Shown here in pieces: positions 1-14,040 of a stretch of 64,000 bases of DNA (position 1 is its first letter; the number at the start of each line of letters is the position of its first letter). A program made the position numbers and the translations under genes. This DNA comes from Sinorhizobium psoraleae (GTDB lineage Bacteria > Pseudomonadota > Alphaproteobacteria > Rhizobiales > Rhizobiaceae). Below the pieces are notes generated by a model. It was not told the origin of the DNA, ran no database searches, and saw only the letters and a list, made by a program, of their open reading frames with translations. Where the stretch lies: contig NZ_JABEKV010000004.1 in assembly GCF_013283645.1 (NCBI RefSeq), forward strand, positions 858,889 through 922,888. Direction: 5' to 3'.

Positions 1-1
1 C

Positions 2-2566
2 CGCGGCGTCCGGCCGGGCACGGTCTTGCGGATCATCCTGCTGGCGATTGTCCTCACCGCGTCGGCCGCCGCCTTCGTCGTCTTCAAGAACCAGCTCGAG
101 AACGAGATCGTCCTTGGCATCCTCGGCGTGCTGGCGATGGTCGGCATATTTTTCCTGGTATCGTCGGTGATCGGTTTCATCGAGGTGATGCCGCAGACGC
201 GTCCCGACGAGCTGGCGCGCGCTTTTCTCGATGCCCATGAAGATGGGACGATCGTCACCGACCGCAGGGGGCGCATCATCTATGCCAATGCCGCCTATGG
301 CGCTCTGACCGGCGCAAAGAGTGCCGGCGGCATTCAGTCGCTCGAGACCATTCTCTCCAGAAACCGTGAAGCGACCGAAGCGATCTATCGGCTCACCAAT
401 GGCCTCCATGAAGGCAAGAAGGGGCACGAGGAATTCCGGCTGCTGAAGCCTCTCGCAAATGGTGCATCGATCGGTTCAGGCGCCCATTGGTTCCGCCTGA
501 AGGCGCGCGTGCTGCCCCTGGAGGACAGCGAAAGGAATCCGCTCTACCTCTGGCAGATCGCCGACATCACGGCCGAGCGCGACGACCAGGAGCGTTTCTT
601 CAAGGAGTTGCAGAACGCGATCGACTATCTCGACCATGCCCCGGCCGGTTTCTTCTCCGCCGGACGCAAGGGCGAGATCTTCTATATAAACGCCACCCTT
701 GCCGATTGGCTCGGCATCGATCTCACGAAGTTTCAACCGGGATCGGTCAGCATTGCCGATGTCGTCGCGGGCGAGGGCCTCGCGCTCATTCAATCGGTCC
801 AGGCGGAACCGGGCCTCAAGAAAACGAAAGTGCTTGATCTCGATCTGCGCAAGGCCAACGGGCAGAGCCTGCCGGTGCGCCTGATCCACCGCGTCTCGTC
901 GACCCGCGACGGCGCGCCTGGCGAGAGCCGGACGATTGTCATGTCCCGTGAAGACGATGACGGCGATCAGTCGGCCTCGAATGCAGCCATGCGCTTCACG
1001 CGCTTCTTCAACAACACGCCGATGGCGATCGCCTCTGTCGATGGCGACGGACGGATCCTGAGGACCAATGCTCCGTTCCTGAAGCTGTTTGCAGGTGTCG
1101 TTTCACAGGACGACGTCGAGCGCGGCGCACTGATCGAAACGGTCGTGCACGAGTCCGAAAGAAACCGCCTTCAGGACGCGCTTGCGGCGGCAAAGGACCG
1201 GCAGGGCGATATCGCGCCGATCGACGCCTTGCACCCGAAGGACGAGGGGCGACATTTCCGTTTCTACGTCAACGCGGTGATCGACCAGAGCGATCAGGCG
1301 CCGGAGGAGGCCGCGATCATCTATGCGCTGGAGATTACCGAGCAGAAGGCGCTCGAGAACCAGATGGCGCAGACGCAGAAGATGAATGCCGTGGGCACGC
1401 TTGCAGGCGGTATCGCGCACGATTTCAACAACGTGCTGACCGCGATCCTGCTTTCCTCCGACCACCTCCTGCTTTCGGCGCGACCAGCGGATGCGACTTT
1501 CGCCGATCTGATGGAAATCAAGCGCAACGCCAATCGCGCCGCCGTGCTCGTGCGGCAGCTGCTCGCCTTCTCGCGCAAGCAGACGATGCGTCCGACAGTG
1601 CTCAACCTCACCGATGTCATCGGCGACCTGCGCATGCTGGTGGACCGGATGACCGGCACCAACGTCAAGGTCGAGGTCGACTACGGCCGCGACCTCTGGC
1701 CGGTGAAGACCGATCTCGGCCAGTTCGAGCAGGTGCTGCTCAACCTCGCGGTCAACGCGCGCGACGCCATGCCCAAGGGCGGAACGATCACGCTCCGGAC
1801 ACGAAATCTACCGGCAAGCGAGATTGCGGCACTCGGACGACGTGAGCTGCCGGAGGACGACTTCGTCATGGTCGAGGTTTCCGACCAGGGCACCGGCATT
1901 CCGCAGGAGATCATGGACAAGATCTTCGAGCCCTTCTTCACGACGAAGGAAGTAGGCAAGGGCACCGGCCTTGGGCTTTCTATGGTCTACGGCATCGTCA
2001 AACAGTCGGGCGGCTACATCTATCCGGAGTCGGAAGTCGGGAAGGGCACCACCTTCCGCATTCTGCTGCCGCGCCATGTGGAGGAAATCCGCGAGGAAGG
2101 GGATTCGACGGCAACCGAAGCGCCGATGCCGGCAGTCAGCAACCTGGTCGTGGCGGCGGCGCCCAAGGCGGAACAGGAACCAACGGATCTCACCGGCGAT
2201 TCCGCCGTCGTGCTGTTGGTCGAGGACGAGGAGGCGGTCCGCCGCGGTGGCAAGCGCATGCTCGAAACGCGCGGTTACACTGTTCACGAGGCCGGATCGG
2301 GCGTCGAGGCGCTCGACATCATGGATGAGCTCAACGGCGCCGTCGATATCGTCGTCTCGGACGTGGTGATGCCGGAGATGGACGGACCGACGTTGCTGCG
2401 CGAACTGCGCAAGAAGTACCCGGACCTCAAGTTCATCTTCGTATCGGGATACGCAGAGGACGCTTTTGCGCGCAACCTGCCGGCCGACGCAAAATTCGGT
2501 TTCCTGCCGAAGCCATTCTCGCTGAAGCAACTGGCGGTGGCCGTTCGCGAGATGCTGGATTCCTGA
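2..2566 (+). CDS. cckA: CckA cell-cycle hybrid sensor histidine kinase (5' end cut by window edge)
   Basis: Hybrid histidine kinase that heads the CckA-ChpT-CtrA phosphorelay controlling the alphaproteobacterial cell cycle, at the inner membrane. The frame is open from base 2 with no stop, so the true start lies outside; the first start-like codon is TTG at 26. Numbering from there: two hydrophobic segments (about residues 2-20 and 30-53), several PAS-like regions (about 70-440), a HisKA box GGIAHDFNN with phospho-acceptor H465, an HATPase domain (N-box [11 protein letters not shown]1 DQGTGIP, G2 GKGTGLGLS) and a C-terminal receiver with VLLVEDEE and acceptor D779 in [11 protein letters not shown]. 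The order TM-PAS-HisKA-HATPase-REC and the family-typical [11 protein letters not shown] box identify CckA. The next gene converges on it. Confidence 0.93.
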   Translation, partial: RGVRPGTVLRIILLAIVLTASAAAFVVFKNQLENEIVLGILGVLAMVGIFFLVSSVIGFIEVMPQTRPDELARAFLDAHEDGTIVTDRRGRIIYANAAYGALTGAKSAGGIQSLETILSRNREATEAIYRLTNGLHEGKKGHEEFRLLKPLANGASIGSGAHWFRLKARVLPLEDSERNPLYLWQIADITAERDDQERFFKELQNAIDYLDHAPAGFFSAGRKGEIFYINATLADWLGIDLTKFQPGSVSIADVVAGEGLALIQSVQAEPGLKKTKVLDLDLRKANGQSLPVRLIHRVSSTRDGAPGESRTIVMSREDDDGDQSASNAAMRFTRFFNNTPMAIASVDGDGRILRTNAPFLKLFAGVVSQDDVERGALIETVVHESERNRLQDALAAAKDRQGDIAPIDALHPKDEGRHFRFYVNAVIDQSDQAPEEAAIIYALEITEQKALENQMAQTQKMNAVGTLAGGIAHDFNNVLTAILLSSDHLLLSARPADATFADLMEIKRNANRAAVLVRQLLAFSRKQTMRPTVLNLTDVIGDLRMLVDRMTGTNVKVEVDYGRDLWPVKTDLGQFEQVLLNLAVNARDAMPKGGTITLRTRNLPASEIAALGRRELPEDDFVMVEVSDQGTGIPQEIMDKIFEPFFTTKEVGKGTGLGLSMVYGIVKQSGGYIYPESEVGKGTTFRILLPRHVEEIREEGDSTATEAPMPAVSNLVVAAAPKAEQEPTDLTGDSAVVLLVEDEEAVRRGGKRMLETRGYTVHEAGSGVEALDIMDELNGAVDIVVSDVVMPEMDGPTLLRELRKKYPDLKFIFVSGYAEDAFARNLPADAKFGFLPKPFSLKQLAVAVREMLDS

Positions 2567-2689
2567 GCGAGCTGATAAACTGGAGCAATCCAGGAAAGTC
2601 TTTAACGGTTTCCCGTTCGGAACTGCGTCGTCTCAAAGAGTTGGATCACGTCACTCTTTCAATGAAACAAACGATCTAACGGCGCTCAT

Positions 2690-2717
2690 GAAAAAGGCCC
2701 GGTCCAGCGCCGGGCCT
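2690..2717 (-). terminator. Rho-independent terminator of the psuK-psuG unit
   Basis: Inverted repeat GGCCCGG (2696-2702) and CCGGGCC (2710-2716). Read on the minus strand the hairpin is followed by a T run (complement of AAAAA at 2691-2695). It lies 20 bases past the psuG stop. Confidence 0.8.
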
Positions 2718-2736
2718 CCTTGTCAGCCAACTGAAG

Positions 2737-3666
2737 TCACTTCGCCGTCAGCGCAACTGCGATTTCGGCGGCCAGACGCGCATTGTTTTCGACGAGCGCG
2801 ATATTGGTTTCGAGGCTGCGGCCTTCGGTCATGTGGAAAAGGTTATCGAGCAGGTAAGGCGTCACCGCCTTGCCGGAGACCTCGTCGCTCGCGGCATTGT
2901 CGAGCGCGCGGGTGATGTAGATTTCCATCTCTTCGCGCGGAATTTCGCTCTCTTCGGGAACCGGATTGGCGACAAGCATGCCGCCGTCGATGCCGAGCAG
3001 GTCGCGCATCTTCTGGAAATTGGCGATCGCGGCGGGGCTGTTCAGCATCAACGGACTCTTGATGCCGGAATCGCGTGACCAGAAGGCCGGGAAGGTCTCG
3101 CTGTCATAGGTGACGACCGGAACACCCCGGGTCTCCAACACCTCGAGCGTTTTCGGAATGTCGAGAATGGCCTTGGCGCCGGCGCAGACGACGATGACGC
3201 CGGTGCGGGCGAGTTCATCGAGATCGGCGGAAATATCGAAGCTCTGCTCCGCGCCGCGGTGAACGCCGCCGATGCCGCCGGTGGCGAAGACGCTGATGCC
3301 GGCGCGCGCGGCAGCGATCATCGTCGCGGCGACGGTCGTGGCACCGGTGCGACGCTCGGCGATGGCGAAGGCGAGATCGGCGCGCGACAGCTTCATCGCG
3401 CCTTCCGTCTTCGAAAGCGCCTCCAGCTTCGCGCTATCGAGGCCAATGTGGAGGACACCGTGGATTACGGCAATCGTTGCCGGAACTGCCCCCTGTTCAC
3501 GGATGATCGCCTCGACGCTCCGGGCCATGTTGAGATTACCGGGATAGGGCATTCCATGCGTGATAATCGTCGATTCCAGCGCGACGATTGGCGCTCCGCG
3601 CGCCTTGGCGGCCGCGACTTCATCGGAATATTCCAACGGCAGGGACGGGGAGGAGGGCTTTGTCAT
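2737..3666 (-). CDS. psuG: Pseudouridine-5'-phosphate glycosidase
   Basis: Cleaves pseudouridine 5'-phosphate reversibly to uracil and ribose 5-phosphate, the second step of pseudouridine breakdown (PsuG/YeiN/IndA family, cytosolic). The 309-residue length is normal. Visible family features are VALESTIITHGMPYP (residues 28-42, with E31), the glycine-rich FATGGIGGVHRGAE (127-140) and CAGAKAILDI (161-170), whose K165 sits where the Schiff-base lysine of this family is expected. The ATG at 3666 is preceded by AAAGGGAAAG. It follows a PfkB-type kinase gene on the same strand, the usual psuK-psuG pairing, and ends at a hairpin terminator. Confidence 0.93.
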   Translation of the reverse strand: MTKPSSPSLPLEYSDEVAAAKARGAPIVALESTIITHGMPYPGNLNMARSVEAIIREQGAVPATIAVIHGVLHIGLDSAKLEALSKTEGAMKLSRADLAFAIAERRTGATTVAATMIAAARAGISVFATGGIGGVHRGAEQSFDISADLDELARTGVIVVCAGAKAILDIPKTLEVLETRGVPVVTYDSETFPAFWSRDSGIKSPLMLNSPAAIANFQKMRDLLGIDGGMLVANPVPEESEIPREEMEIYITRALDNAASDEVSGKAVTPYLLDNLFHMTEGRSLETNIALVENNARLAAEIAVALTAK

Positions 3667-3797
3667 GATCTTTCCCTTTAATCGCGATGTGTCGGGCTGA
3701 ATCAGCCGGGATCGCGATCGCTTCTAACAAAGTTGGAACGAGGTGTGGCCGGCAAGCCGCCTGGACCTTTCCTCGCTCGGAGCTCGGCTGTCATTTC

Positions 3798-4745
3798 TCA
3801 TGACAGCATTTGCGGAGCCGGCACAAGGGCCAGCGCCAGTTCGAGATTGCGCGCGGACATCTCTTCCGAGACGGCGGACGGCGAACGAAGCGTTATGTTG
3901 GCGGCGGCAATGCCGTGGCGCAGGCATCTGCCGAGATCGAGACCCGAAAGCCGCGCTGTCAGGAAGCCCGACGCCAATGCGTCGCCGGCTCCGGTGACGT
4001 CCGCAAGCGCCGGAAGGGCGGGCGGTACAACGAGGCAGGCCTCTTCGCGGTCGAAGGCGACAGCAGCGCCGCCGCCATGCGTCACGACGCCGCCTGCGAG
4101 GCCGGCCTCCCGCAACAGCGGTGGCCAGTTTTCGGGCTGGCCGGCGTCAGTTTCGGTCAGGGCACGTGCTTCGGCCTCGTTCATGAAGAGAAAATTCAGT
4201 CCCGTCAGACATTTCCTGAAGCGGATCACCTTTGCCGGCGACACGGCGATGCCGGCAACAAGCCGGCCGTCGCTGGAGGCCGGGCTGACCAGCGCGGCGA
4301 GCGTTTCTTCAGGCAGATTCGCATCCATCAGCACCAGGTCGCTTGCCGCCAATATTTCGCGCATTGCGCGCTGTTGCAGCCGGCGCGGCGAAAACAACTG
4401 GTAGAGATCCATGTCGGCAAGCGCGATGACGAGATTGCCGTCGTTTTCGAGGATCGCGGTATAGCTCGGCGTCTTCCGGTCGAGAAAGGTGAAAGCGCAA
4501 TCGATCACACCCGCCGCGGCCGCGGCCGCCGCCACCATTTCGCCCGCGGCGTCGCCGCCACGCGGGCTGATCATCCGCACGCAGTGACCAAGGCGGGCAA
4601 GGTTTCTCGCCGCATTGAAGCCGCCGCCGCCTGCTTCCTCGAACCACCAGCCGGGATTGCTCGCGCCGGGAGCAGTGACGCCGCGGATGCGGCCGCGGCG
4701 GTCGATGTGGGCGCCGCCGAATACGGCGATTTCCCGTTGTTTCAT
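3798..4745 (-). CDS. psuK: PfkB-family sugar kinase, probable pseudouridine kinase
   Basis: Ribokinase/PfkB-fold kinase of 315 residues. The N-terminal part has the substrate-side glycine motif (GGGGFNAARNLARLG), and the C-terminal signature DVTGAGDALASGF carries the catalytic Asp and anion hole. The fold alone does not give the substrate. Its position 131 bases upstream of psuG on the same strand implies that it phosphorylates pseudouridine to the psuG substrate. The start ATG at 4745 has a good ribosome site (AAAGAGGAG). The 131-base gap to psuG holds no recognisable gene or hairpin. The product could act on another nucleoside or sugar, but the context favours PsuK. Confidence 0.82.
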   Translation of the reverse strand: MKQREIAVFGGAHIDRRGRIRGVTAPGASNPGWWFEEAGGGGFNAARNLARLGHCVRMISPRGGDAAGEMVAAAAAAAGVIDCAFTFLDRKTPSYTAILENDGNLVIALADMDLYQLFSPRRLQQRAMREILAASDLVLMDANLPEETLAALVSPASSDGRLVAGIAVSPAKVIRFRKCLTGLNFLFMNEAEARALTETDAGQPENWPPLLREAGLAGGVVTHGGGAAVAFDREEACLVVPPALPALADVTGAGDALASGFLTARLSGLDLGRCLRHGIAAANITLRSPSAVSEEMSARNLELALALVPAPQMLS

Positions 4746-4857
4746 AAAAGCTCCTCTTTGGGCTGCTTCAATCCAAAATCACAGGCGCGGCACGGTCGCG
4801 AATCGCACTGGCATCGCCAAACCTGACCGCGGTCCGGTATGGCCTGTGGAAATGTGG

Positions 4858-4884
4858 TACAATGTCCGTGAACAAGAATCGAAC
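4858..4884 (+). promoter_or_regulatory. LexA SOS box in the recA promoter
   Basis: A perfect alphaproteobacterial LexA operator GAAC-N7-GAAC occupies 4870-4884 (GAACAAGAATCGAAC). A -10-like TACAAT lies at 4858-4863, so the operator would sit over the transcription start. No convincing -35 hexamer is visible. The box is 128 bases upstream of the recA start. Confidence 0.88.
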
Positions 4885-5012
4885 GCAACGAAAATAATCA
4901 TTACCATTCAATTGGTTGCCACTCTGTTGCCAAAGCGGAACAAAACATGTACAAAAACTCCTGCGGCGGCTTCATTGCCTCGATAGCTCCAATAACCTAA
5001 AGGTGGGACCAA

Positions 5013-6104
<1,092 letters not shown>

Positions 6105-6132
6105 GATCTGAGGCGGCAAGTTTTAAATAGAG

Positions 6133-6161
6133 CCGGTCGTCCCTCGGACGGCCGGTTTTTT
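6133..6161 (+). terminator. recA terminator
   Basis: Stem CCGGTCGTCC (6133-6142), loop CTC, stem GGACGGCCGG (6146-6155; one G-U pair), then TTTTTT (6156-6161). A textbook intrinsic terminator 28 bases past the recA stop. Confidence 0.93.
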
Positions 6162-6327
6162 GCTGCCGTCTGGACAGCGTGATAGACGGAAGATAAAAGC
6201 CTGTGGTTCCGGCGGCTGAGGGCGTTGGTGGGCGCGACTGTCACGGACAGACGCGGGGTTTGAGATGGCGGTGCGCGGCCCGAAAAGTGCGGTCGCGACC
6301 GGGAATGGTGCACAGATAGGACGCAAA

Positions 6328-8991
<2,664 letters not shown>

Positions 8992-9013
8992 ACGGATCCC
9001 GGATGAACGGAAG

Positions 9014-9035
9014 AAAGGGCGCTGCGGCGCCCTTT
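9014..9035. terminator. Bidirectional terminator between alaS and the SulP gene
   Basis: Perfect stem AAAGGGCGC (9014-9022) and GCGCCCTTT (9027-9035) with loop TGCG. There is a T run on the plus side and, through the A run, a T-rich end on the minus side. It lies between convergent genes. Confidence 0.9.
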
Positions 9036-9036
9036 T

Positions 9037-10695
9037 TCATGCGCTCTTTTCACTGCGGATGCTCGCGAGCGCCGCCTGGACCGAAGCGCGCATGATGACG
9101 CGCGGCGGACGAACGTCGTGCTGGCGGAGCGTGCGGCGGACCTGCGACCTCGCACCGGTGATGATGAAACGTACGCCCGTCCGCTCGGCCTTCCGCAGCG
9201 TCCCCTCGATCACATTGGCGGCGGTCGAATCCATGAAGGGCACTTCCGAGCAATCGAGTATGAAATTCCGGCGCTGATCGGCGATCCGGTCGAGGACGGT
9301 GCCGACGGTCGCCGCCGAACCGAAGAAGAAGATGCCCGAAATCCGATAGATCACCGTATCAGGGTCATCCGCAATGGTAGGATGTTCCACCTCGCCATTT
9401 TCCTGCTTCATGGCCTCCAGCGGTTTTGTTTCTCCGACCGAGATGCTCTTTGCCATGCGGTCGATGAAGAGAACCGCGCCGAGGGCGAAGCCGATCACGA
9501 TGCCTTCCGTGAGTTCGCGGAAGACGACAATGATGAAAGTCGCGAGAAGGACGACCGCGTCGCCGTAGGAGGATCGAAGGAGTGCCGTGAATGCCGGCTT
9601 CTCGATCATGTTCCAGGCAACGATGGCAAGCACGCCGGCCAGCGAGGCAAGCGGGATGTAGCTTGCAAGCGGCGCGGCGAGAAGCATGAACAGAAGGAGA
9701 AAGACCGAATGCAGCATGCCGGAAACCGGGCTCGTTCCGCCGGCACGCACATTGGTCGCCGTACGGGCGATCGTCCCGGTGACGCAGATGCCGCCAAAGA
9801 GCGCCGAGCAGACATTCGCGATCCCTTGCGCGATCAGTTCCATGCTCGAGCGATGCCGCCGGCCGGTCATGCCGTCGGCGACGACGGCCGACAGCAGTGA
9901 CTCGATCGCGCCGAGCAGTGCAAACGAGACGGCATCCGGAAAGACGGCGGCTGCCTTCTCGAGCGATAAAGGCGGCAGCGCCGGCAAAGGCAGGCCACGC
10001 GGAATGCCGCCGAAGCGCGTGCCGATCGTTTCCGCCGGCAATTGCAGCAGAGCGACGAAGGCAGAAGCGGCAGCGACGGCGATCAGCATGCCGGGCCAAT
10101 GCGGCCGCAGCTTTCGCAGCGCGAGAATGATGCCGATCGTCAACGCCGCCGTCAGAACTGCTGCCCAGTTGACCGTTCCGGCGGCAAGTCCAAGCGTCGC
10201 AAGCTTCTCGATGATGGGCCCTGGCTCGTGGCCGCTCAGAGTGAGGCCGAAGAGATCGCGCAATTGGCTAGCGAAGATGATCACCGCGATCCCGGCGGTG
10301 AAGCCCACGGTCACCGGATAGGGAATGAACTTGATGTACTTGCCAAGCCGCAGGTAACCCGCGGCAACGAGCATGATGCCCGACATCGCCGTTGCAAGCA
10401 GCAGGCCGTCGAGACCGTGCCTGGCGCCGGTTGCAGCCACGAGCACGATGAAAGCGCCGGCAGGGCCACCGATCTGGACGCGGCTGCCGCCGAGGAGCGA
10501 AACCAGAAAGCCGCCGACAATCGCCGTGTAGAGACCGCGATCGGGCGTCACGCCGGACGCGATCGCAATGGCCATGGACAGCGGCAGCGCGACGATCGCG
10601 ACGGTCAGCCCGGCAAAGGCGTCCGCCTTCAAGCGAGCGCGACCGTACCCCTCTTTGAAGACGCTTACCGTTTTGGGGACGAGAGAATCGGGCAT
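9037..10695 (-). CDS. SulP-family anion permease with STAS domain
   Basis: Inner-membrane SLC26/SulP transporter of 552 residues from the ATG at 10695; an earlier in-frame TTG at 10719 is unlikely. About the first 400 residues are hydrophobic helices with the SulP signature near the N-terminus (PLSMAIAIASGVTPDRGLYTA and QIGGPAGAFIVLVAA). The C-terminal cytoplasmic STAS domain (about 430-545) includes NFILDCSEVPFMDSTAANVIEG. Sulfate is the annotated substrate of many relatives, but bacterial SulPs also carry bicarbonate or dicarboxylates, so the substrate is open. No carbonic anhydrase or sulfur-assimilation gene is adjacent. Confidence 0.9.
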   Translation of the reverse strand: MPDSLVPKTVSVFKEGYGRARLKADAFAGLTVAIVALPLSMAIAIASGVTPDRGLYTAIVGGFLVSLLGGSRVQIGGPAGAFIVLVAATGARHGLDGLLLATAMSGIMLVAAGYLRLGKYIKFIPYPVTVGFTAGIAVIIFASQLRDLFGLTLSGHEPGPIIEKLATLGLAAGTVNWAAVLTAALTIGIILALRKLRPHWPGMLIAVAAASAFVALLQLPAETIGTRFGGIPRGLPLPALPPLSLEKAAAVFPDAVSFALLGAIESLLSAVVADGMTGRRHRSSMELIAQGIANVCSALFGGICVTGTIARTATNVRAGGTSPVSGMLHSVFLLLFMLLAAPLASYIPLASLAGVLAIVAWNMIEKPAFTALLRSSYGDAVVLLATFIIVVFRELTEGIVIGFALGAVLFIDRMAKSISVGETKPLEAMKQENGEVEHPTIADDPDTVIYRISGIFFFGSAATVGTVLDRIADQRRNFILDCSEVPFMDSTAANVIEGTLRKAERTGVRFIITGARSQVRRTLRQHDVRPPRVIMRASVQAALASIRSEKSA

Positions 10696-10830
10696 CGTCG
10701 AGATTTTTCCGGATCCCAATATTGGGGGCCAAGCGTGCTGGACACCATCAGACTATCTGAGTCGTTACGCCGGACAAGCAGACGCGATCGAGCGCTTGAT
10801 ATCCGCAGGATTTGTCCAATCGATCGATGC

Positions 10831-11589
10831 TTAATTGCTTTCGCGAATGATGCCCCAGCGCCGCAGGCCTTCGAGTACGCCGTCGGCATGGGAGCCGCGG
10901 GCGAGAAGGTGCCGACGCTGATGCGCAACCGCCTGCCGTAGCTCGGGGAGGGCATTCGCGACCACCACGCCGCGGACTTGCGGCAGGCAGAACATCTCGC
11001 AGTCGTTACCGGTGTCGCCGGCAACGACCACCTCGTCGAAGCTCAGCGAAAGTTCCCGGCATATCCAGGCAAGCGCGCCGCCTTTGCCGCCGGCACGGGG
11101 CAAGATGTCGAGGTCCCGGCTGCTGGAATAGATCAGTTTCACGTCCAGGCCGGCGCTCGCCAATTGTCCTGCAATGTCCCGGAGCCGATCTTCTCCGGCA
11201 TCGGGCAGGTTCCAACTGGCCTTGTACCTGGATTGGTCCGCGTCTGCCTGGCGCCTTGCCCCTTCGATCGCCTGCATGATTGCCGCGACGGTGCTCGGAT
11301 CAAGCGGCGGCCCAAGCTGCTCTGTGAAGGCGCGCAATTCGCGACGCACGAGTCCATCCGCTATTGTCGTGCCGACGCCGCCGATCATGTAGTCTGGTGG
11401 GGGCAAATCCTTCGCGTCGACGAGCGCGGCGATATCATCGACCATTCGCCCGCTGTTGTAGACGAGAAGCGGCCGGTCAGCCGGGCGAAGAGCCCACCAC
11501 GCGGCGCGAAACCGTTCGGCCGCTGCAGCATCGCCGAGTAGCGTGCCGTCGATATCCGACGCCAGCAGCTTCACGCGCTTTTGTCGCAT
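10831..11589 (-). CDS. HAD-superfamily (IIB) phosphatase, sucrose-phosphatase-like
   Basis: HAD hydrolase of 252 residues from the ATG at 11589; an in-frame GTG at 11598 is possible, but GGTGG sits better for the ATG. Motif I is SDIDGTLLGD (nucleophile D12, acid D14), motif II is in LLVYNSGR, and motif III/IV is VVAGDTGNDCEMF. The layout with a cap between motifs II and III matches the IIB subclass that includes sucrose-6-phosphate phosphatases. No sucrose-phosphate synthase is nearby, so the substrate cannot be assigned. It stands between icd and the SulP gene on the same strand, with a terminator separating it from icd. Confidence 0.8.
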   Translation of the reverse strand: MRQKRVKLLASDIDGTLLGDAAAAERFRAAWWALRPADRPLLVYNSGRMVDDIAALVDAKDLPPPDYMIGGVGTTIADGLVRRELRAFTEQLGPPLDPSTVAAIMQAIEGARRQADADQSRYKASWNLPDAGEDRLRDIAGQLASAGLDVKLIYSSSRDLDILPRAGGKGGALAWICRELSLSFDEVVVAGDTGNDCEMFCLPQVRGVVVANALPELRQAVAHQRRHLLARGSHADGVLEGLRRWGIIRESN

Positions 11590-11641
11590 CTGTTCCACCG
11601 TTCGTTCTGTCTGATTTTAGCATGACAGCCCGGTACGCAAA

Positions 11642-11662
11642 AACCCGGCGCGAGGCCGGGTT
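11642..11662 (-). terminator. icd terminator
   Basis: Stem AACCCGGC (11642-11649) and GCCGGGTT (11655-11662). On the minus strand it is followed by a T run (complement of the A run at 11639-11643). It lies 26 bases downstream of the icd stop. Confidence 0.85.
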
Positions 11663-11688
11663 CCTGAAGCGAAATCGGTGAGGCGCCC

Positions 11689-12903
11689 TTAGGCAGCCAT
11701 CGCCTTCTTGAGGTTCTCGTCGATCTTGTCGAGGAAGCCGGTGGTCGACAGCCACGGCTGGTCCGGACCGATCAGGAGCGCAAGATCCTTGGTCATGAAA
11801 CCGGCTTCGACCGTCTCGATGCAGACGCGCTCGAGCGTTTCGGAGAACTTCGCGAGTTCGGCGTTGCCGTCGAGCTTGGCCCGGTGGGCAAGGCCGCGAG
11901 TCCAGGCGAAGATCGACGCGATCGAGTTGGTCGAGGTTTCCTCGCCCTTCTGGTGCTGGCGGTAGTGGCGCGTAACCGTTCCGTGCGCTGCTTCCGCCTC
12001 GACCGTCTTGCCATCCGGCGTCATCAGTACCGAGGTCATCAGGCCGAGCGAACCGAAGCCCTGCGCAACGATATCGGACTGAACGTCACCGTCATAGTTC
12101 TTGCAGGCCCAGACATAACCGCCGGACCACTTCAGCGCCGAAGCGACCATGTCGTCGATCAGGCGGTGTTCGTACCAGAGCTTCTCCGCCTTGAACTGTT
12201 CGGCGAACTCCTCGTCGAACACCTTCTGGAAGATATCCTTGAAGCGGCCGTCATAGGCCTTGAGGATCGTGTTCTTGGTCGAGAGGTAGACCGGGACCTT
12301 GCGCTGCAGACCGTAGTTGAACGAGGCGCGGGCGAAATCGGTGATCGATTCGTCCAGGTTGTACATGGCCATCGCAACGCCGGCGCCGGGCGCATCATAG
12401 ACGTCGTGTTCGATCGTCTGGCCGTCCTCGCCGACGAACTTGATCGAAAGCTTGCCCTTGCCCGGGAACTTGAAGTCGGTGGCGCGGTACTGGTCGCCGA
12501 AGGCATGACGGCCGACGATGATCGGCTTCGTCCAGCCGGGAACGAGGCGCGGCACGTTCTTGCAGATGATCGGCTCGCGGAAGATCACGCCGCCGAGGAT
12601 GTTGCGGATCGTGCCGTTCGGCGACTTCCACATCTTCTTCAGCTTGAACTCCTCGACGCGTGCTTCGTCGGGCGTGATCGTCGCGCATTTGACGCCGACG
12701 CCATGCTTCTTGATGGCGTTGGCGGCGTCGATTGTCACCTGGTCTTCGGTCGCGTCGCGGTTCTCGACGCTGAGGTCATAATATTCGAGATCGAGGTCGA
12801 GATAGGGATGGATCAGCTTGTCCTTGATGAACTGCCAGATGATGCGAGTCATCTCGTCGCCGTCGAGCTCGACGACCGGATTGGCGACCTTGATCTTTGC
12901 CAT
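11689..12903 (-). CDS. icd: NADP-dependent isocitrate dehydrogenase
   Basis: TCA-cycle enzyme converting isocitrate to 2-oxoglutarate with NADPH formation. From the ATG at 12903 ([15 protein letters not shown]) it is 404 residues, the length of the dimeric eukaryote-like IDH class common in rhizobia. The open frame extends 32 codons further upstream without homology-like sequence. Recognisable features are [14 protein letters not shown] near the N-terminus, the substrate-loop [12 protein letters not shown], and the NADP-binding [12 protein letters not shown] segment. It is monocistronic, with a hairpin terminator downstream. Confidence 0.97.
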   Translation of the reverse strand: MAKIKVANPVVELDGDEMTRIIWQFIKDKLIHPYLDLDLEYYDLSVENRDATEDQVTIDAANAIKKHGVGVKCATITPDEARVEEFKLKKMWKSPNGTIRNILGGVIFREPIICKNVPRLVPGWTKPIIVGRHAFGDQYRATDFKFPGKGKLSIKFVGEDGQTIEHDVYDAPGAGVAMAMYNLDESITDFARASFNYGLQRKVPVYLSTKNTILKAYDGRFKDIFQKVFDEEFAEQFKAEKLWYEHRLIDDMVASALKWSGGYVWACKNYDGDVQSDIVAQGFGSLGLMTSVLMTPDGKTVEAEAAHGTVTRHYRQHQKGEETSTNSIASIFAWTRGLAHRAKLDGNAELAKFSETLERVCIETVEAGFMTKDLALLIGPDQPWLSTTGFLDKIDENLKKAMAA

Positions 12904-13209
12904 GGATATGCCTCGTAGCTTTGCGGGACATCGGACGAGATGCCCCCGGTGGGAGAAATCCAGAGCCCTATAGCATTGTGAACCGGCAAGGCAAAGCATG
13001 CTCGGCTGAAACTTTGGATGGAGGAAGGACCGGTGTTTCTGTCCGTCGGATCCGGCGCCGGCTAACGCTCAACTCGGCCCGCAGTTGATTTCCATACCGC
13101 GGAGCGGCTCACATTATTGATAGCCGTCCTGCGAGCGGTGAACGGTGGCCTTTAAATTCTTGACCGATTGTGCGAGGGAAACGCCGAACAGAAGGCGAAG
13201 GCATAGGCA
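12904..13209. other. Intergenic region between divergent icd and trmJ
   Basis: About 306 bases carrying the two divergent promoters. No convincing gene, hairpin or repeat was seen. Short open frames here lack a ribosome site and are GC-rich noise. Confidence 0.5.
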
Positions 13210-14040
13210 ATGGCAGGTACCAACAGCGAGCGCGAACTCTTGACGGAAGGTCCCGCGATCATTCTCGCTTATCCGCAACTCGGCGAGAACATCGGCATGG
13301 TGGCGCGTGCCATGGCCAATTTCGGGCTGTCGGAACTGCGCCTCGTCAACCCGCGCGACGGCTGGCCGAGCGAAAAGGCGCGTTCGGCAGCAAGCCGCGC
13401 CGATCATGTCATCGATGGCGCCAAGCTCTACGGCACGCTCGAGGAGGCGATCGCCGATCTCAACTTCGTCTACGCCACCACCGCCCGCGACCGTGACGGC
13501 TACAAGCCCGTGCGTTCGCCGATCATCGCGGCGCGCACGCTGCGCCAACGATTCAAGGGCGGGGAGGCGGTCGGCATCATTTTCGGCCGCGAACGCACTG
13601 GCCTCACCAACGAGGAAGTGGCGTTGGCCGACGAGATCGTGACCTTTCCAGTCAACCCGGCTTTCGCCTCGCTGAACCTCGCGCAGGCCGTGCTGCTCAT
13701 GTCCTATGAGTGGATGAAGACCGGCATGGAATCGGAAGACGAAACGTCCTTCCAGGCGATCGGGCAACGTCCGGCGACCAAGGAACACCTGCAAGGTCTC
13801 TTCGACCATCTGGAACAGGCGCTGGAGGCACGCAATTACTTCCGCTCCGCCGACAAAAAGCCGAAATTGGTCGAAAATCTCCGCGCTGTTCTGACGAGAC
13901 CATCCTTTACCGAATCCGAAATCCAGGTGCTGCGCGGCGTCATCTCTTCGCTCGATCGGTTCACCCGCGAAAATCCGCGTGGCTCCGGTGCGCCGGCGGG
14001 GCGCAGCAGGAAAGTGCAAGGCGGCGGTGACAACGAGTGA
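13210..14040 (+). CDS. trmJ: TrmJ-like RNA 2'-O-methyltransferase (SPOUT/TrmH family)
   Basis: SPOUT-fold methyltransferase of 276 residues, probably modifying the ribose of position 32 in certain tRNAs using SAM. Characteristic parts are [18 protein letters not shown] (motif 1, about residues 22-39), [16 protein letters not shown] (motif 2) and [19 protein letters not shown] (motif 3), which together form the knotted SAM site. A basic tail ([13 protein letters not shown]) closes the protein. Its 3' end overlaps the murI start by 14 bases, suggesting translational coupling. The assignment as TrmJ rather than another TrmH-group enzyme comes from length and motif spacing. Confidence 0.87.
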   Translation: MAGTNSERELLTEGPAIILAYPQLGENIGMVARAMANFGLSELRLVNPRDGWPSEKARSAASRADHVIDGAKLYGTLEEAIADLNFVYATTARDRDGYKPVRSPIIAARTLRQRFKGGEAVGIIFGRERTGLTNEEVALADEIVTFPVNPAFASLNLAQAVLLMSYEWMKTGMESEDETSFQAIGQRPATKEHLQGLFDHLEQALEARNYFRSADKKPKLVENLRAVLTRPSFTESEIQVLRGVISSLDRFTRENPRGSGAPAGRSRKVQGGGDNE

